Shown here: positions 43,552 to 58,801 of the stretch, in pieces
Numbering within the stretch: position 1 is the stretch's first letter
Layout: every line of letters starts with the position of its first letter
Program-made: the position numbers and the translations under genes
Assembly: GCF_000427825.1 (NCBI RefSeq)
Contig: NZ_ATYT01000008.1
Location: 62,001-126,000 of the forward strand
DNA: 64,000 bases
Source of the DNA: Thermocrispum municipale DSM 44069
Lineage (GTDB): Bacteria; Actinomycetota; Actinomycetes; Mycobacteriales; Pseudonocardiaceae
Direction: 5' to 3'
Notes under the pieces: generated by a model
What the model was told of the DNA's origin: nothing
The model's input: only the letters and a program-made list of their open reading frames with translations
The model's database searches: none

Positions 43552-44363
43552 GCACGGTCTCCTTGTTCTGTGCTCACAACTGCTGAGGGGGCTTCGAGTT
43601 CGGTCACCGTGTGCAGGGTGACGATTGGGTGTCCGACGTGGTCGGTCTCGAGCCGGGCGTCGACACCGAAGACGGCGCGCACCAGATCGCCGGCCAGTAC
43701 CTCTCCCGGTGGTCCCAGCGCGACGAGCCGGCCGTGGTCCAGCAGCGCCAACCGGTCGCAGAACCGGGCGGCGAGGGTGAGGTCGTGCAGCGAGATCAGC
43801 ACCGTGGTGGGCGAGGAGGCGAGCATGCCCAGCAGCTCGAGCTGGTGACGGATGTCGAGGTGGTTGACCGGCTCGTCCAGCAGCAGGCAGCCGGTGCGCT
43901 GGGCAAGCCCGCGGGCGATGTGTGCGCGCTGGCGCTCGCCGCCGGACAGGCCCCGCCACGGGCGATCACGTAGGTGCGACAGCCCCATACGCTCCAGCTC
44001 TTCCGCCACGATGGCCTGATCGCGTTCGTCGGAGCCTCGCCACGGCGAGCGGTACGGCGTGCGGCCGAGCATCACGACGTCTGCCACGCGCAGCTCGGAG
44101 GCCACTTGCGCGTCCTGCTCCACGAACGCGACGTAGTGGGCGAGCCTTTTGGCGGTGAACCTCGCGATGTCGCGGCCGTCGTAGCGCACCGTGCCCGCCG
44201 ACGGCGTGCGCAGTCCCGCCAGGCATCGCAGGAGCGTCGACTTTCCCGAGCCGTTCGGCCCGATGATGCCGAGGGTTTCGCCGGGTCGGACGTCGAGGGT
44301 GACGGCGTGCAGGATCCGCCGGCCTGCGGTTTCCCATGTGAGGTGGTCGGCGTCGAGCCTCAC
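43548..44363 (-). CDS. Metal/metallophore ABC transporter ATP-binding protein
   Basis: This 271-residue FecE-type ATPase has Walker A GPNGSGKST at 35-43, signature LSGGERQ at 139-145 and Walker B LLLDEP at 160-165. GTG at 44363 overlaps the permease stop (GTGA), and its stop overlaps the DUF364-like start (ATGA). It is distinct from the IdeR-boxed ATPase at the start of the window and belongs to the Fur-box-controlled locus. Confidence 0.88.
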   Translation of the reverse strand: MRLDADHLTWETAGRRILHAVTLDVRPGETLGIIGPNGSGKSTLLRCLAGLRTPSAGTVRYDGRDIARFTAKRLAHYVAFVEQDAQVASELRVADVVMLGRTPYRSPWRGSDERDQAIVAEELERMGLSHLRDRPWRGLSGGERQRAHIARGLAQRTGCLLLDEPVNHLDIRHQLELLGMLASSPTTVLISLHDLTLAARFCDRLALLDHGRLVALGPPGEVLAGDLVRAVFGVDARLETDHVGHPIVTLHTVTELEAPSAVVSTEQGDRA

Positions 44364-45394
44364 AGTTCACCTCGCCGTCTGAGAATGAGCAGGAACAGCG
44401 GCACGCCCGCCAACGCGGTGAACACTCCGACCGGAACTTCCTGGGGTGCGAGCAGAACCCTGGCCAGTGCGTCGGCCCACACCAGAAACACCGCGCCGGC
44501 CACGGCGCTGTAGGGGAGCAGCGTGCGGTGCAGCGGTCCGGCCAGGAACCGCACACCGTGCGGCACGATCAATCCGACGAACCCGATCGCGCCGACCGCC
44601 GAGACGGCCACCGCCGTGAGCGTCGACGTCACCACGAGCAGCACCAGCCTGGTGCGCCGAACATCCACACCGACCGACGCTGCGGTGTCGGCACCGAAAC
44701 CCAGCGCATCCAGCGAGCTCGCGTAGTACCGGGCGACCAGCAACGCCGACGCGGTCGCGATGGCACACAGGATGACGCCGTCCCAGCGCGCCGAGGCCAG
44801 CGAGCCGAGCAGCCAGTACGTGACCGACCGCGTGGTGTCCGCGTCACCTGAGGCCATCAACAGCAACGACGTCAGCGCGGTGAACAACTGCCCGACGACG
44901 ACCCCGGTGAGGACCACGCGCAGCGAGTCCAACCCGCTGCCCCGCAAGAGCAGCAGGAGCAGGCCGAAGGCGGACAGTGCCCCCGCGAGCGCGCCTGCCG
45001 TGACGCCGACCGTACTGCCGATGCCCGTCACGACGACCAGCACCGCGCCGGTTGACGCACCGGAGGACACGCCCAGCAGGTAAGGGTCGGCGAGGGCGTT
45101 GCGAGTCAGCGCTTGAAGGACCGCCCCGCAGACGGCCAACGCCGCCCCGACCGTGGCGGCCAGGAGCACGCGGGGTATCCGCAACTGCCAGATGAGCGAG
45201 TCGGTCAACGGCGCCAGCGGCTCCACCGGTAACCCGAGTCGAACGCCGATGACGCTGACCAGATCTCCGTAGCCGATGCCGCCCGTGCCGATGACCAGGC
45301 TGGTTGCCACCGAAGCCAGCAGCGCGACCGCTGCCGCCGCGGGAAGCACGCTCGCCCGGCCGGTGCGGACGTCGGCTTGCCGGCTAGAGATCAT
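44360..45394 (-). CDS. FecCD-type metallophore permease
   Basis: This 344-residue single permease domain has about ten helices. The family motif LRIPRVLLAATVGAALAVCG is at about 70-89, then ALTRNALADPYLLGVSSGA at about 94-112 and VGAIGFVGLIVPHGVRFLAG near 260-279. ATG at 45394 lies inside the end of the binding-protein gene (11-base overlap). It would work as a homodimer, unlike the fused permease of the first importer. Confidence 0.88.
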   Translation of the reverse strand: MISSRQADVRTGRASVLPAAAAVALLASVATSLVIGTGGIGYGDLVSVIGVRLGLPVEPLAPLTDSLIWQLRIPRVLLAATVGAALAVCGAVLQALTRNALADPYLLGVSSGASTGAVLVVVTGIGSTVGVTAGALAGALSAFGLLLLLLRGSGLDSLRVVLTGVVVGQLFTALTSLLLMASGDADTTRSVTYWLLGSLASARWDGVILCAIATASALLVARYYASSLDALGFGADTAASVGVDVRRTRLVLLVVTSTLTAVAVSAVGAIGFVGLIVPHGVRFLAGPLHRTLLPYSAVAGAVFLVWADALARVLLAPQEVPVGVFTALAGVPLFLLILRRRGEL

Positions 45395-46355
45395 GACTGA
45401 TGTCCGCCAGCGCCCGTGCCACCTGAGCAAGCGCGTGGGTCGAGCGCACCGACGGGTCCAACTCGATACCCGACACCCGGATGATGCGGTTGTTCCGGAC
45501 CGCGGGCAGTTGCGCCATCACCGGGTGCCGCCGCATCTGGGCGATCTTCTCGTCCGCGCTGTCGCCCGGTGCGCCGCGTTCCGACAGATCGCCGACCACG
45601 ATGACGTCGGGTTCGCGCGCCGCGACCTGCTCCCACGAGACTTCCGGCCAGTGCTCGTCGACGTCGGCGAACACATTGCGGACGCCGAGGAGATCGCTCA
45701 TGGCTTGCGGAATCCCGGTACCGCCTGCGACGTACGGAACGTCGTTGAAGACCGAGTAGAGCCACAGCACCTTCGGCTCACCCGCGATGTTGCGCGAGCT
45801 CGCCTTCGACAGCGCCTCCTGCTGGTCGGAGATCAACTTCTCGGCGCGTTCCTCGACGCCGAAGATCTGCCCGAGGGTGCGGTAGTCCTGATGAAGACGG
45901 TCGAACGGTGAGGCGTCGCCGGACGGACAGTCCACCGCGCTGACGAACGTGGGGACGCCGAGTTCGTGCAGCTCTTCGCGGCTGCCGACCCGGTCGCGGG
46001 TGAACTGTTCGGCGAACGAGGCGACCACGAAGTCCGGATTTGCCGCCCGCAGTTGCTCGGCGGTCAACAGCTTCGGGCTCAGCACCGTCACGCGCCGGTA
46101 GTCGGCGGCGAACTGTGGGGCCACCTTCGTCTTCAAGTTCGACGTGCCGGCCATCCGGTCCGCCAGGCCGAGCGCGAGCAGCGTCTCGGTGGATGTCTGG
46201 TCCAGCGTCACCACGCGCTTGGGGCGCTCGGCGAACGTCAGCGACATGCCGCAGCTCGTGGCGGTGATGGCACCGGACTCGGGGGTGCTCGGGGCAGCAC
46301 ACCCGGAGAGCAGCATCAGGCCGCAAACCGCCGCGGCGACCACGCGTGAGGTCAT
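45384..46355 (-). CDS. Metallophore ABC transporter substrate-binding lipoprotein
   Basis: This 323-residue lipoprotein has lipobox LLSGC with C19, then a FecB-type fold (FAERPKRVVTLDQTSTETLLALG at about 41-63). The segment FNDVPYVAGGTGIPQAMSDLLG near 210 is typical of siderophore and cobalamin-type receptors. It is the first gene of the minus-strand locus. Its start lies 49 bases from the Fur/Zur-like box, so it should be repressed when the regulating metal is plentiful. Confidence 0.87.
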   Translation of the reverse strand: MTSRVVAAAVCGLMLLSGCAAPSTPESGAITATSCGMSLTFAERPKRVVTLDQTSTETLLALGLADRMAGTSNLKTKVAPQFAADYRRVTVLSPKLLTAEQLRAANPDFVVASFAEQFTRDRVGSREELHELGVPTFVSAVDCPSGDASPFDRLHQDYRTLGQIFGVEERAEKLISDQQEALSKASSRNIAGEPKVLWLYSVFNDVPYVAGGTGIPQAMSDLLGVRNVFADVDEHWPEVSWEQVAAREPDVIVVGDLSERGAPGDSADEKIAQMRRHPVMAQLPAVRNNRIIRVSGIELDPSVRSTHALAQVARALADISHDL

Positions 46356-46403
46356 GGCAACTCCAAGTCGTTCGGGGGTCCCGAGCGAGACAGTAATAGA
46401 AGT

Positions 46404-46418
46404 TGATTATCGTTTTCA
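46404..46418. promoter_or_regulatory. Fur-family (probably Zur) box in the divergent promoter
   Basis: TGATTATCGTTTTCA is a 7-1-7 Fur-family site, matching the TGATAATNATTATCA consensus at 11 of 14 fixed positions. Read on the other strand (TGAAAACGATAATCA) it matches 12 of 15 bases of the actinobacterial Zur motif TGAAAATGATTTTCA. It lies in an AT-rich island 49 bases from the importer start and 38 bases from the MFS start, placed to control both. Confidence 0.65.
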
Positions 46419-46456
46419 ATAACAATGCTCGGAGTCACATCGTCGAAGGGACACTC

Positions 46457-47716
46457 GTGCCGCCGCAGTCGACCGAACAAGCCGAAGCAGGAGTCCGCAC
46501 CGCGGAACAGCCGGAACCCGCGAAACGATCGGTCCTGCGGGACACCCGATTTCTCCGGCTCTGGCTGGCCACGACGTGCTCCGGTCTTGCCACGTGGGCG
46601 TTGCCGTTCGTGCTGGGGCTGGCCGTGTTGGAGCGGAGCCTGACCGCGAGCGGCTTGGGCATCGTGCTGGCGGCACGCACCGTGGGTTTTCTTCTTGCCG
46701 TGCCGGTCAGTGGTGTGTTCGCCGACCGCTACGCACGCCGACACGTGGTGTGGGCGGCGGGCCTGACTGCGGCGGTCGCCACCCCGGTGATCGCGATGGC
46801 CCTCGGCCGGTCGGTGACCGTGATGGCGATCGCGGCCGCGGCGGCCGGAGCGGGGCAAGGAGCGTGCCGCCCGGCATTCCAGGCGCTGACCGCGGAAGTG
46901 GTACCCGCCGACCGCCGACAGCAGGCCAATGCGGCGATGACGTTCGCGGTGCGGACCACCACGTTGATCGCGCCCGCGGCAACCGCACTGGTGGCGACCG
47001 TCGCCGGAGCGGGAGCCCTACTGGCCGGTATCGGCGTTCTGTGGCTGGTGACCGCGGTGGTTCCGCCGCGAGGTGCCGGCACGCCGAGCGGGCGGGGCGA
47101 ACGTGACGGCTTCGTACGCGAATTCACCGATGGGCTACGGGAGGCACGGCGACACCCGTGGTTCCTGGCCGGCCTGGGTGCGCTCACCGCCGTCATCGCC
47201 ACCGGCTACGCGGCGACCGGCGTGCTGTTACCGGTGGTCAGCAGGGACGCGTTCGGCTCGGAAGCGGTGCTGGCCGCCGCGCTGACGGGATACACCGCAG
47301 GCGCGTTGGCCGGGGCGGTGATCGTGGCGCGGTGGCGACCTCGGGCTCGCGGGTGGGCCGCCCTGGCCGGGCTGGCGTGCTACGGGTTCGCCCCGCTGGG
47401 CTTGCTGCTGCCCGTCCACCCGGCAGTGGTCGTCGCGGGCTACGTACTCGCCGGCGTCGGAATCGAGCTGTTCAACGTGCCGTGGTTCACCGCCGCTCAG
47501 CGCGAGGTGGCGCCGGACAAGCTGGCCAGGGTCTCGTCGCTGGACTTCCTGCTGTCCTACGGACTGTCCCCGGTCGGGCTGGCGCTCATCGCCCCGGCGG
47601 TCGACGCATTCGGTGTCGATGCCGTGCTGCTCACCTGCGTCATCGTCTGCTTCGCCGCCCCGGCGGCGGCCGCTTGGGTCCCGACTTCACGACAGTTCGG
47701 ACACGAGTCACCGTGA
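46457..47716 (+). CDS. MFS exporter (EntS-like), probable metallophore efflux
   Basis: This 419-residue major-facilitator protein has the motif-A loop SGVFADRYARRHVVWAAG at about 79-96 and a GQGACRPAFQALTAEVVP segment resembling the EntS/MFS_3 exporters that secrete siderophores. GTG at 46457 is chosen with GAAGGG upstream; the longer frame would begin inside the metal box. It is divergent from the importer and shares its box, giving an import-export pair. Confidence 0.8.
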   Translation: MPPQSTEQAEAGVRTAEQPEPAKRSVLRDTRFLRLWLATTCSGLATWALPFVLGLAVLERSLTASGLGIVLAARTVGFLLAVPVSGVFADRYARRHVVWAAGLTAAVATPVIAMALGRSVTVMAIAAAAAGAGQGACRPAFQALTAEVVPADRRQQANAAMTFAVRTTTLIAPAATALVATVAGAGALLAGIGVLWLVTAVVPPRGAGTPSGRGERDGFVREFTDGLREARRHPWFLAGLGALTAVIATGYAATGVLLPVVSRDAFGSEAVLAAALTGYTAGALAGAVIVARWRPRARGWAALAGLACYGFAPLGLLLPVHPAVVVAGYVLAGVGIELFNVPWFTAAQREVAPDKLARVSSLDFLLSYGLSPVGLALIAPAVDAFGVDAVLLTCVIVCFAAPAAAAWVPTSRQFGHESP

Positions 47717-47767
47717 TGGGGCAACGACGGGGTTTCGAGCAAGATCCGCTCGTCCTACCCTGGGGCG

Positions 47768-48649
47768 ATGACCGAGCGATGGCCGCGCTGGCATGGCCCG
47801 GTGGTAGCCGGGCTGGACGGGTCGGAAGCTTCGCTGCGCGCGGTGCGGTGGGCCGCCGCGCACGCGGCGGGGGAGGGCACGGATCTGCGTCTCGTGCACG
47901 CCATCGGCTCGGCGGAATTCTTCCCCGGCGGCGCCATCGCTCCGTCCACCGAGCTGTTCGGCCTGCTCGAACAGGAATCCAACGCGCTGCTCGACCAAGC
48001 CCGCACCGCCGCACTCGAGATCGTTCCGCACCTGAAGATCACGCAGTCGTCGACCACGGAACCCGCGGTGCTGGCCCTGATCGCGGAGTCGCGCACCGCG
48101 CGCTGCGTCGTCCTGGGCGGCTCGGGCCGAGGAACGCTGGCGGGCGTGCTGCTGGGGTCGACGACGTTGACTCTGTCGGCCCACGCGCATTGCCCGGTGG
48201 TTGCGGTGCGCGGGCGGGACAGACCGGACGCTCCGGTGGTGGTCGGCGTCGACGGCAGCGAGCTGAGCAACCTGGCGCTTGGTTGCGCGTTCGCGCAGGC
48301 AGCGCGCCGGGACGTCCCCTTGGTGGCGGTGCACGCCTATTGCCACGCCGACTCGCACCGGCCGGACCAACGCGAGCAGCCCGAGCTGGTCGAGCTTGCC
48401 GAACGGCGCGTTCTGGACGGTTGGCTGAGCCGGTGGGCCGACCTTTACCCGCATGTGGACGTCGAGCCGGAAGTCGTGTGCGCGCGGCCGCGCGAGTGCC
48501 TGCTGAAGCGGAGCGAGGACGCCAGCGTGTTGGTGGTGGGCAGCCGAGGACGCGGGGGTTTCACCGGCCTGCTGGTCGGCTCGACGAGCCACGCGATGCT
48601 GCACTACGCCGAGTGCCCGGTCATGGTGGTGCGACCCCAGCCCGACTGA
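47768..48649 (+). CDS. Universal stress protein with two USP domains
   Basis: This 293-residue tandem UspA protein has domain 1 at about 9-145 and domain 2 at about 155-290. Each ends in the ATP-binding pattern G-x2-G-x9-G-S: LGGSGRGTLAGVLLGST and VGSRGRGGFTGLLVGST. ATP binding is therefore likely in both. It lies 51 bases after the MFS gene on the same strand, but function suggests an independent stress or dormancy role. Actinobacterial members of this kind are often under DosR control; I see no clear Dos box. Confidence 0.88.
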   Translation: MTERWPRWHGPVVAGLDGSEASLRAVRWAAAHAAGEGTDLRLVHAIGSAEFFPGGAIAPSTELFGLLEQESNALLDQARTAALEIVPHLKITQSSTTEPAVLALIAESRTARCVVLGGSGRGTLAGVLLGSTTLTLSAHAHCPVVAVRGRDRPDAPVVVGVDGSELSNLALGCAFAQAARRDVPLVAVHAYCHADSHRPDQREQPELVELAERRVLDGWLSRWADLYPHVDVEPEVVCARPRECLLKRSEDASVLVVGSRGRGGFTGLLVGSTSHAMLHYAECPVMVVRPQPD

Positions 48650-48714
48650 CCACTCACGCTGCGCGTTCACCGATTCCGGCCCGCACTGTCGGTCCGTCGG
48701 GATACTGTCGCGGC

Positions 48715-49425
48715 ATGGATGTGATTCTGGTTCCGGGGTTCTGGCTCGACGCTTCGTCGTGGGACGCGGTGCTGCCCGCGCTGCGTGCCGCGGGGCACCG
48801 CCCACACCCGATGACGCTGCCCGGCCTCGAGTCACGGGAAGCGGACCGGTCGGGTATCACCTTGCGTGATCATGTGGCCGCGGTCGTCGCGGAAATCGAC
48901 GCGCACGCGCAGTCGGCCCCGGTGGTGGTGGTCGGCCATTCCGGCGGCGGCCCGATCGTGCACGGCGCGGTGGACGCGCGGCCGGACAAGGTGGCGCGGG
49001 CGATTTACGTGGACGCGGGGCCGCTCAGCGAAGGCGCCTCGATCAACCCGGAGCTACCCGCGGAGAACGGGGAGATCCCACTGCCCGACTGGTCGCTCTT
49101 CGACGAACAGAGCCTGGTCGGCCTCGACGACGAGCTGCGTGCGCAGTTCCGCGCCCGTGCCGTTCCGACGCCCGAGCGGGTGGCGAAGGATCCGCAGCAG
49201 CTGTCCGACGAACGGCGGTACGACGTTCCGATCACGATCATCACGTGCGAGTTCACCAGCGACGAGATGCGCAAGATGATCGAGAGCGACCACCCCTACA
49301 CGCGCGAGGTGGCCAAGGTGCGCAACGTCGAGATGGTCGACCTGCCGACGGGGCACTGGCCGCAGTTCAGTGAGCCCGAGAAGCTGGCCGACCTGCTCGT
49401 GTCCGCGGTGAACGCGGCCGGATGA
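48715..49425 (+). CDS. Alpha/beta hydrolase
   Basis: This 236-residue hydrolase has the nucleophile serine in VVVGHSGGGPI (about S82) and the late histidine in LPTGHWPQFSEP (about H215). The oxyanion strand is VILVPGFWLDASSW near the start. It belongs to the small esterase/EstA-like group with no cap-specific features. No signal peptide is seen. The substrate is unknown. It is convergent with the TPR gene, 7 bases away. Confidence 0.8.
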   Translation: MDVILVPGFWLDASSWDAVLPALRAAGHRPHPMTLPGLESREADRSGITLRDHVAAVVAEIDAHAQSAPVVVVGHSGGGPIVHGAVDARPDKVARAIYVDAGPLSEGASINPELPAENGEIPLPDWSLFDEQSLVGLDDELRAQFRARAVPTPERVAKDPQQLSDERRYDVPITIITCEFTSDEMRKMIESDHPYTREVAKVRNVEMVDLPTGHWPQFSEPEKLADLLVSAVNAAG

Positions 49426-49432
49426 CCTCGGT

Positions 49433-49915
49433 TCACGCCGGGTCGATCAACTGACGACCGTGGCCATGGAGCGCTGATAGCGCGGGAGGTGACGAGCCAG
49501 CGCACAGACGACGTGTCCGACAGCCTCGCGGCCGGTGGCCGAGTTCCACCAGCGCCAACGCCAACGTGGCGCGGACCGCGTCGTCGAGTTCGTCCGACAC
49601 GTCGAGCTCCGGGCGCAGCAACTCCACGCTCTGCTCCGGGCGGCCGATGTTGCGCAGCGAGCTGGCGAGCTGAATGACCGCTCGCCGCCGGCGGATCCCG
49701 GTCAGCCCGTCGCGCAAAGCCTGTTGGTACAGCGTGACGGCCTGTTCGGGGTGACCGGTCGAGTCGAACGAGCAGGCCCGCTCGAAATCAGCCACCCCGC
49801 CCTCCAGCGGGCATTCCGCGGCGAGCTGCTCGATGCGGTTCCGGAATTCCTCGCCAGGTAGCTCGTCGAGCATTGCCCAGGCCTTGGCCAGCCGCGCCTC
49901 CCAGTCGGAGCTCAT
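49433..49915 (-). CDS. TPR protein with a frameshifted C-terminus
   Basis: As read, this is a 160-residue protein. Its first 125 or so residues are helical TPR-type repeats (HPEQAVTLYQQALRDGLTG, RPEQSVELLRPELD), the usual small TPR family of actinobacteria. After LVELGH the current frame turns to RPRGCRTRRLC, low-quality sequence. One base shift near 49531-49536 restores GREAVGHVVCALARHLPRYQ and a stop at 49447-49449, as family members usually end. One extra base has therefore been gained in the run of C/G, by mutation or sequencing error. A strong terminator lies between it and gltD. Confidence 0.65.
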   Translation of the reverse strand: MSSDWEARLAKAWAMLDELPGEEFRNRIEQLAAECPLEGGVADFERACSFDSTGHPEQAVTLYQQALRDGLTGIRRRRAVIQLASSLRNIGRPEQSVELLRPELDVSDELDDAVRATLALALVELGHRPRGCRTRRLCAGSSPPALSALHGHGRQLIDPA

Positions 49916-49963
49916 GCCACATCCCCTCGCCGTCGCTGCCGATGAACCCGCCCACGATAAGGG

Positions 49964-49997
49964 AACGGTCCGCCGACGCCGTTGTCGGCGGACCGTT
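49964..49997 (-). terminator. Strong hairpin terminator after gltBD
   Basis: AACGGTCCGCCGAC (49964-49977) and GTCGGCGGACCGTT (49984-49997) pair perfectly over 14 bases with a six-base loop. The hairpin lies 20 bases past the gltD stop and 48 bases upstream of the TPR gene start on the same strand. Confidence 0.85.
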
Positions 49998-50017
49998 GAC
50001 CAGGGGCCTGAGGCGAC

Positions 50018-51470
50018 TCAGGCGATCGGGCGGTCGGTCGGCTTGATCGGGGCCGGCAGGATGTCCCGGCCGGTGAGGTAGGCGTCCACCCCGGCGGCCG
50101 CGGCCCGGCCCTCGGCGATGGCCCACACGATCAGCGACTGACCGCGGCCCATGTCACCGGCGCTGAACACGCCCTCGACGTTGGTCTGGAAGTCCTCGCC
50201 GCGGGCGACGTTGCCGCGCTCGTCGAACTCCACGCCCAGGTCGTCGAGCAGCGCGCCCTTCTCCGGGCCGACGAAGCCCATGGCCAGCGTGACCAGCTGG
50301 GCGGGCAGCTCCCGCTCGGTGCCCTCGATGGGCTGGAACCGGCCGTCCACCTGCTCGACGTCGACCAGCTCCAGCGCGCGCAGCTTGCCGTTCTCGTCGG
50401 TCAGGAACCGCTGCGTGCTCACCGAGTACAGCCGCTCGCCGCCCTCCTCGTGCGCCGAGGACACCCGGAAGATCATCGGGTAGGTCGGCCACGGGTGAGC
50501 CTCCGACCGCGTCTCGGGTGGCTTGGGCATGATCTCCAACTGGGTCACCGACCGGGCGCCTTGCCGGTGCGCGGTGCCCAGGCAGTCGGCGCCGGTGTCA
50601 CCGCCACCGATGATCACCACGTCCTTGTCCTTGGCCGTGATCGGCGGCTCGTCGAGCTTGCCCGCAGCCACCCGGTTGGCTCCGGGCAGGTACTCCATCG
50701 CCTGGTAGACACCCTCGGCGTCCCGGCCGGGGATCGGCAGGTCACGCCACGCCGTCGCGCCACCGGAGAGGACGACGGCGTCGAACTGGGCGCGCAGCTC
50801 GTCGGCGGTGATGTCCACACCGACCTCGACGCCGGTCTTGAACCGCGTGCCTTCCGCCCGCATCTGGTCCAGCCGGCGGTCCAGCCGCCACTTCTCCATC
50901 TTGAACTCGGGGATGCCGTAGCGCAGCAGCCCGCCGATGGCGTCGGCCCGCTCGAAGACGGTCACGTCGTGGCCGGCACGGGTCAACTGCTGCGCGGCGG
51001 CCAGGCCGGCAGGACCCGAACCCACCACGGCGACGGACTTGCCGGTCTTCGTGGCGGGTGGCAGCGGCTTGACGTAGCCGGCCTCCCACGCGCGGTCGAT
51101 GATGGACAGCTCGACCCGCTTGATGGTCACCGGATCGTCGTTGATGCCCAGCACACACGCCGCCTCGCACGGGGCAGGGCACAGCGTCCCGGTGAACTCG
51201 GGGAAGTTGTTCGTGGCGTGCAGCTGCTCGACGGCATCCGCCCAGTCCTGCTTCCAGACCAGCGTGTTCCAGTCCGGGATCAGGTTGCCGAGCGGGCAGC
51301 CCTGGTGGCAGAACGGGATGCCGCAGTCCATGCACCGCCCGGCCTGCTTCGGCAGCTGATTGGCGATGTAGTCGCGGGGATCCTCGTACACCTCCCGCCA
51401 GTCCTTCAGCCGCAGTGGAACCGGGCGCGTGCGGGGCAGCTCCCGGGTCGTGGTGAGAAAGCCCTTCGGG

Positions 51471-51478
<8 letters not shown>
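50018..51478 (-). CDS. gltD: Glutamate synthase small subunit
   Basis: This 486-residue NADPH-dependent flavoprotein has N-terminal iron-sulfur cysteines in [17 protein letters not shown] (about 40-56) and [11 protein letters not shown] (about 98-108). The FAD fold starts [17 protein letters not shown] near 150 and the NADPH fold [15 protein letters not shown] near 290. It feeds electrons to GltB for the synthesis of two glutamates from glutamine and 2-oxoglutarate. Its start overlaps the gltB stop by 8 bases. Confidence 0.95.
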
Positions 51479-56039
<4,561 letters not shown>

Positions 56040-56494
56040 GGCTGGCTTGTCCTTCCGTGTGGCGTCAGCGCCGTGCAGGTACGTTGAGCCGTCCTTTGTC
56101 AGGCAGTCACGGTCGTGTAACGGCGAACCTGCTCGGTGCGATGGTCAACTCGAAGGGCTCGCGACAATGCGACCCAATCCGAGCGGGGCATCGGCCGGCA
56201 CCACACTGTGCGGCCATGAGAAGACGGCGCACCACGATGTGCGCTCGACACGCGTACCCGCGCCAGCCCCGCTGTGGGCCGGCCGCGGTCGCGGAACGCC
56301 CGGGATCACCGGGAGTTCAGTTACTTTACGGTGAAATCCTGCTCCCGCGAAACCCCCGCAGGAAACGATTGTGAAATTTGTTGTATTCCTTCGGGCGTCT
56401 TCAACCTCGGCGAATGCCGGGAGTGATGCGTCCGCGTCGACGCGTCCCAGCAGCTCGCTTTGTGAACGGTACGCGACGTTCGCGTGAAAGCGAA
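56040..56494. other. Gene-free region upstream of gltB
   Basis: This 455-base stretch separates gltB from the fadD terminator. It includes an AT-rich island at about 56310-56395 that likely holds the gltB promoter. Several short frames exist, but their composition is that of non-coding shadow frames and none has a convincing ribosome site. A GTnAC pair at 56106-56121 is listed separately. Confidence 0.5.
56106..56121 (-). promoter_or_regulatory. Possible GlnR site
   Basis: GTCAC and GTAAC are spaced by six bases (on the gltB strand, GTTAC-N6-GTGAC). This resembles the GTnAC-N6-GAAAC half-site pair bound by GlnR; the second half-site differs at one position. It lies 67 bases before the gltB start. 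Nitrogen control of gltBD is plausible, but the site is weak. Confidence 0.3.
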
Positions 56495-56532
56495 ACGGGC
56501 CGCCGAGTGGTCTTCGGCACTCGGCGGCCCGT
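56495..56532 (-). terminator. Hairpin terminator after fadD
   Basis: ACGGGCCGCCGAGTG (56495-56509) and CACTCGGCGGCCCGT (56518-56532) form a perfect 15-base-pair stem with an eight-base loop. The hairpin lies 17 bases beyond the acyl-CoA synthetase stop on the same strand. Confidence 0.85.
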
Positions 56533-56549
56533 CGCACGCAGGTCGATGA

Positions 56550-58376
<1,827 letters not shown>

Positions 58377-58748
58377 CCGGTCTCCTCCTCGGTACGTCCG
58401 CGAACGGACTGCCAGACGCGGTCGGTAGCAGGCGCGTCGCGTCGTCGCTGTCGAACCCGTGTGTAGCGTCCCCGGTCAGTGCCCACCAGCGATTTCCGGC
58501 CAGGCCGGCTGGTGGCGAACACCAGTGCCATGTATCGCCCCCAGGCAGATCGGCGACATCGCTGAAGGAAATGTACGCCCGCGGTCCCTTCCGCACCCGC
58601 TGGGCTCCGAGTTGTCGTGGTGGGAACGTGGCCCCGCCGGTGCGCGGCCGACGTCGAACGGCCGACACCGGAACCAGGTTCCGACGCCACACGGATCGCT
58701 TACTACCAGGATATCGCCGCGGTCACGCGTGAACCTGCCGGCAACGCA
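58377..58748. other. Gene-free region upstream of fadD
   Basis: These 372 bases lie between the fadD start and the terminator of the sigma-partner gene and should hold the fadD promoter. Open frames on both strands are short and arginine/proline-rich, without ribosome sites, so I call none. No clear operator palindrome was seen. Confidence 0.5.
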
Positions 58749-58780
58749 ACGGCGCCAGCCGGGCTGCCGGCTGGCGCCGT
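58749..58780 (-). terminator. Hairpin terminator after the sigma-factor operon
   Basis: ACGGCGCCAGCCGG (58749-58762) pairs perfectly with CCGGCTGGCGCCGT (58767-58780) around a four-base GCTG loop. It lies 21 bases past the stop of the membrane partner gene. Confidence 0.85.
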
Positions 58781-58801
58781 GGACGTGCGGACGCGCGGAC
58801 T

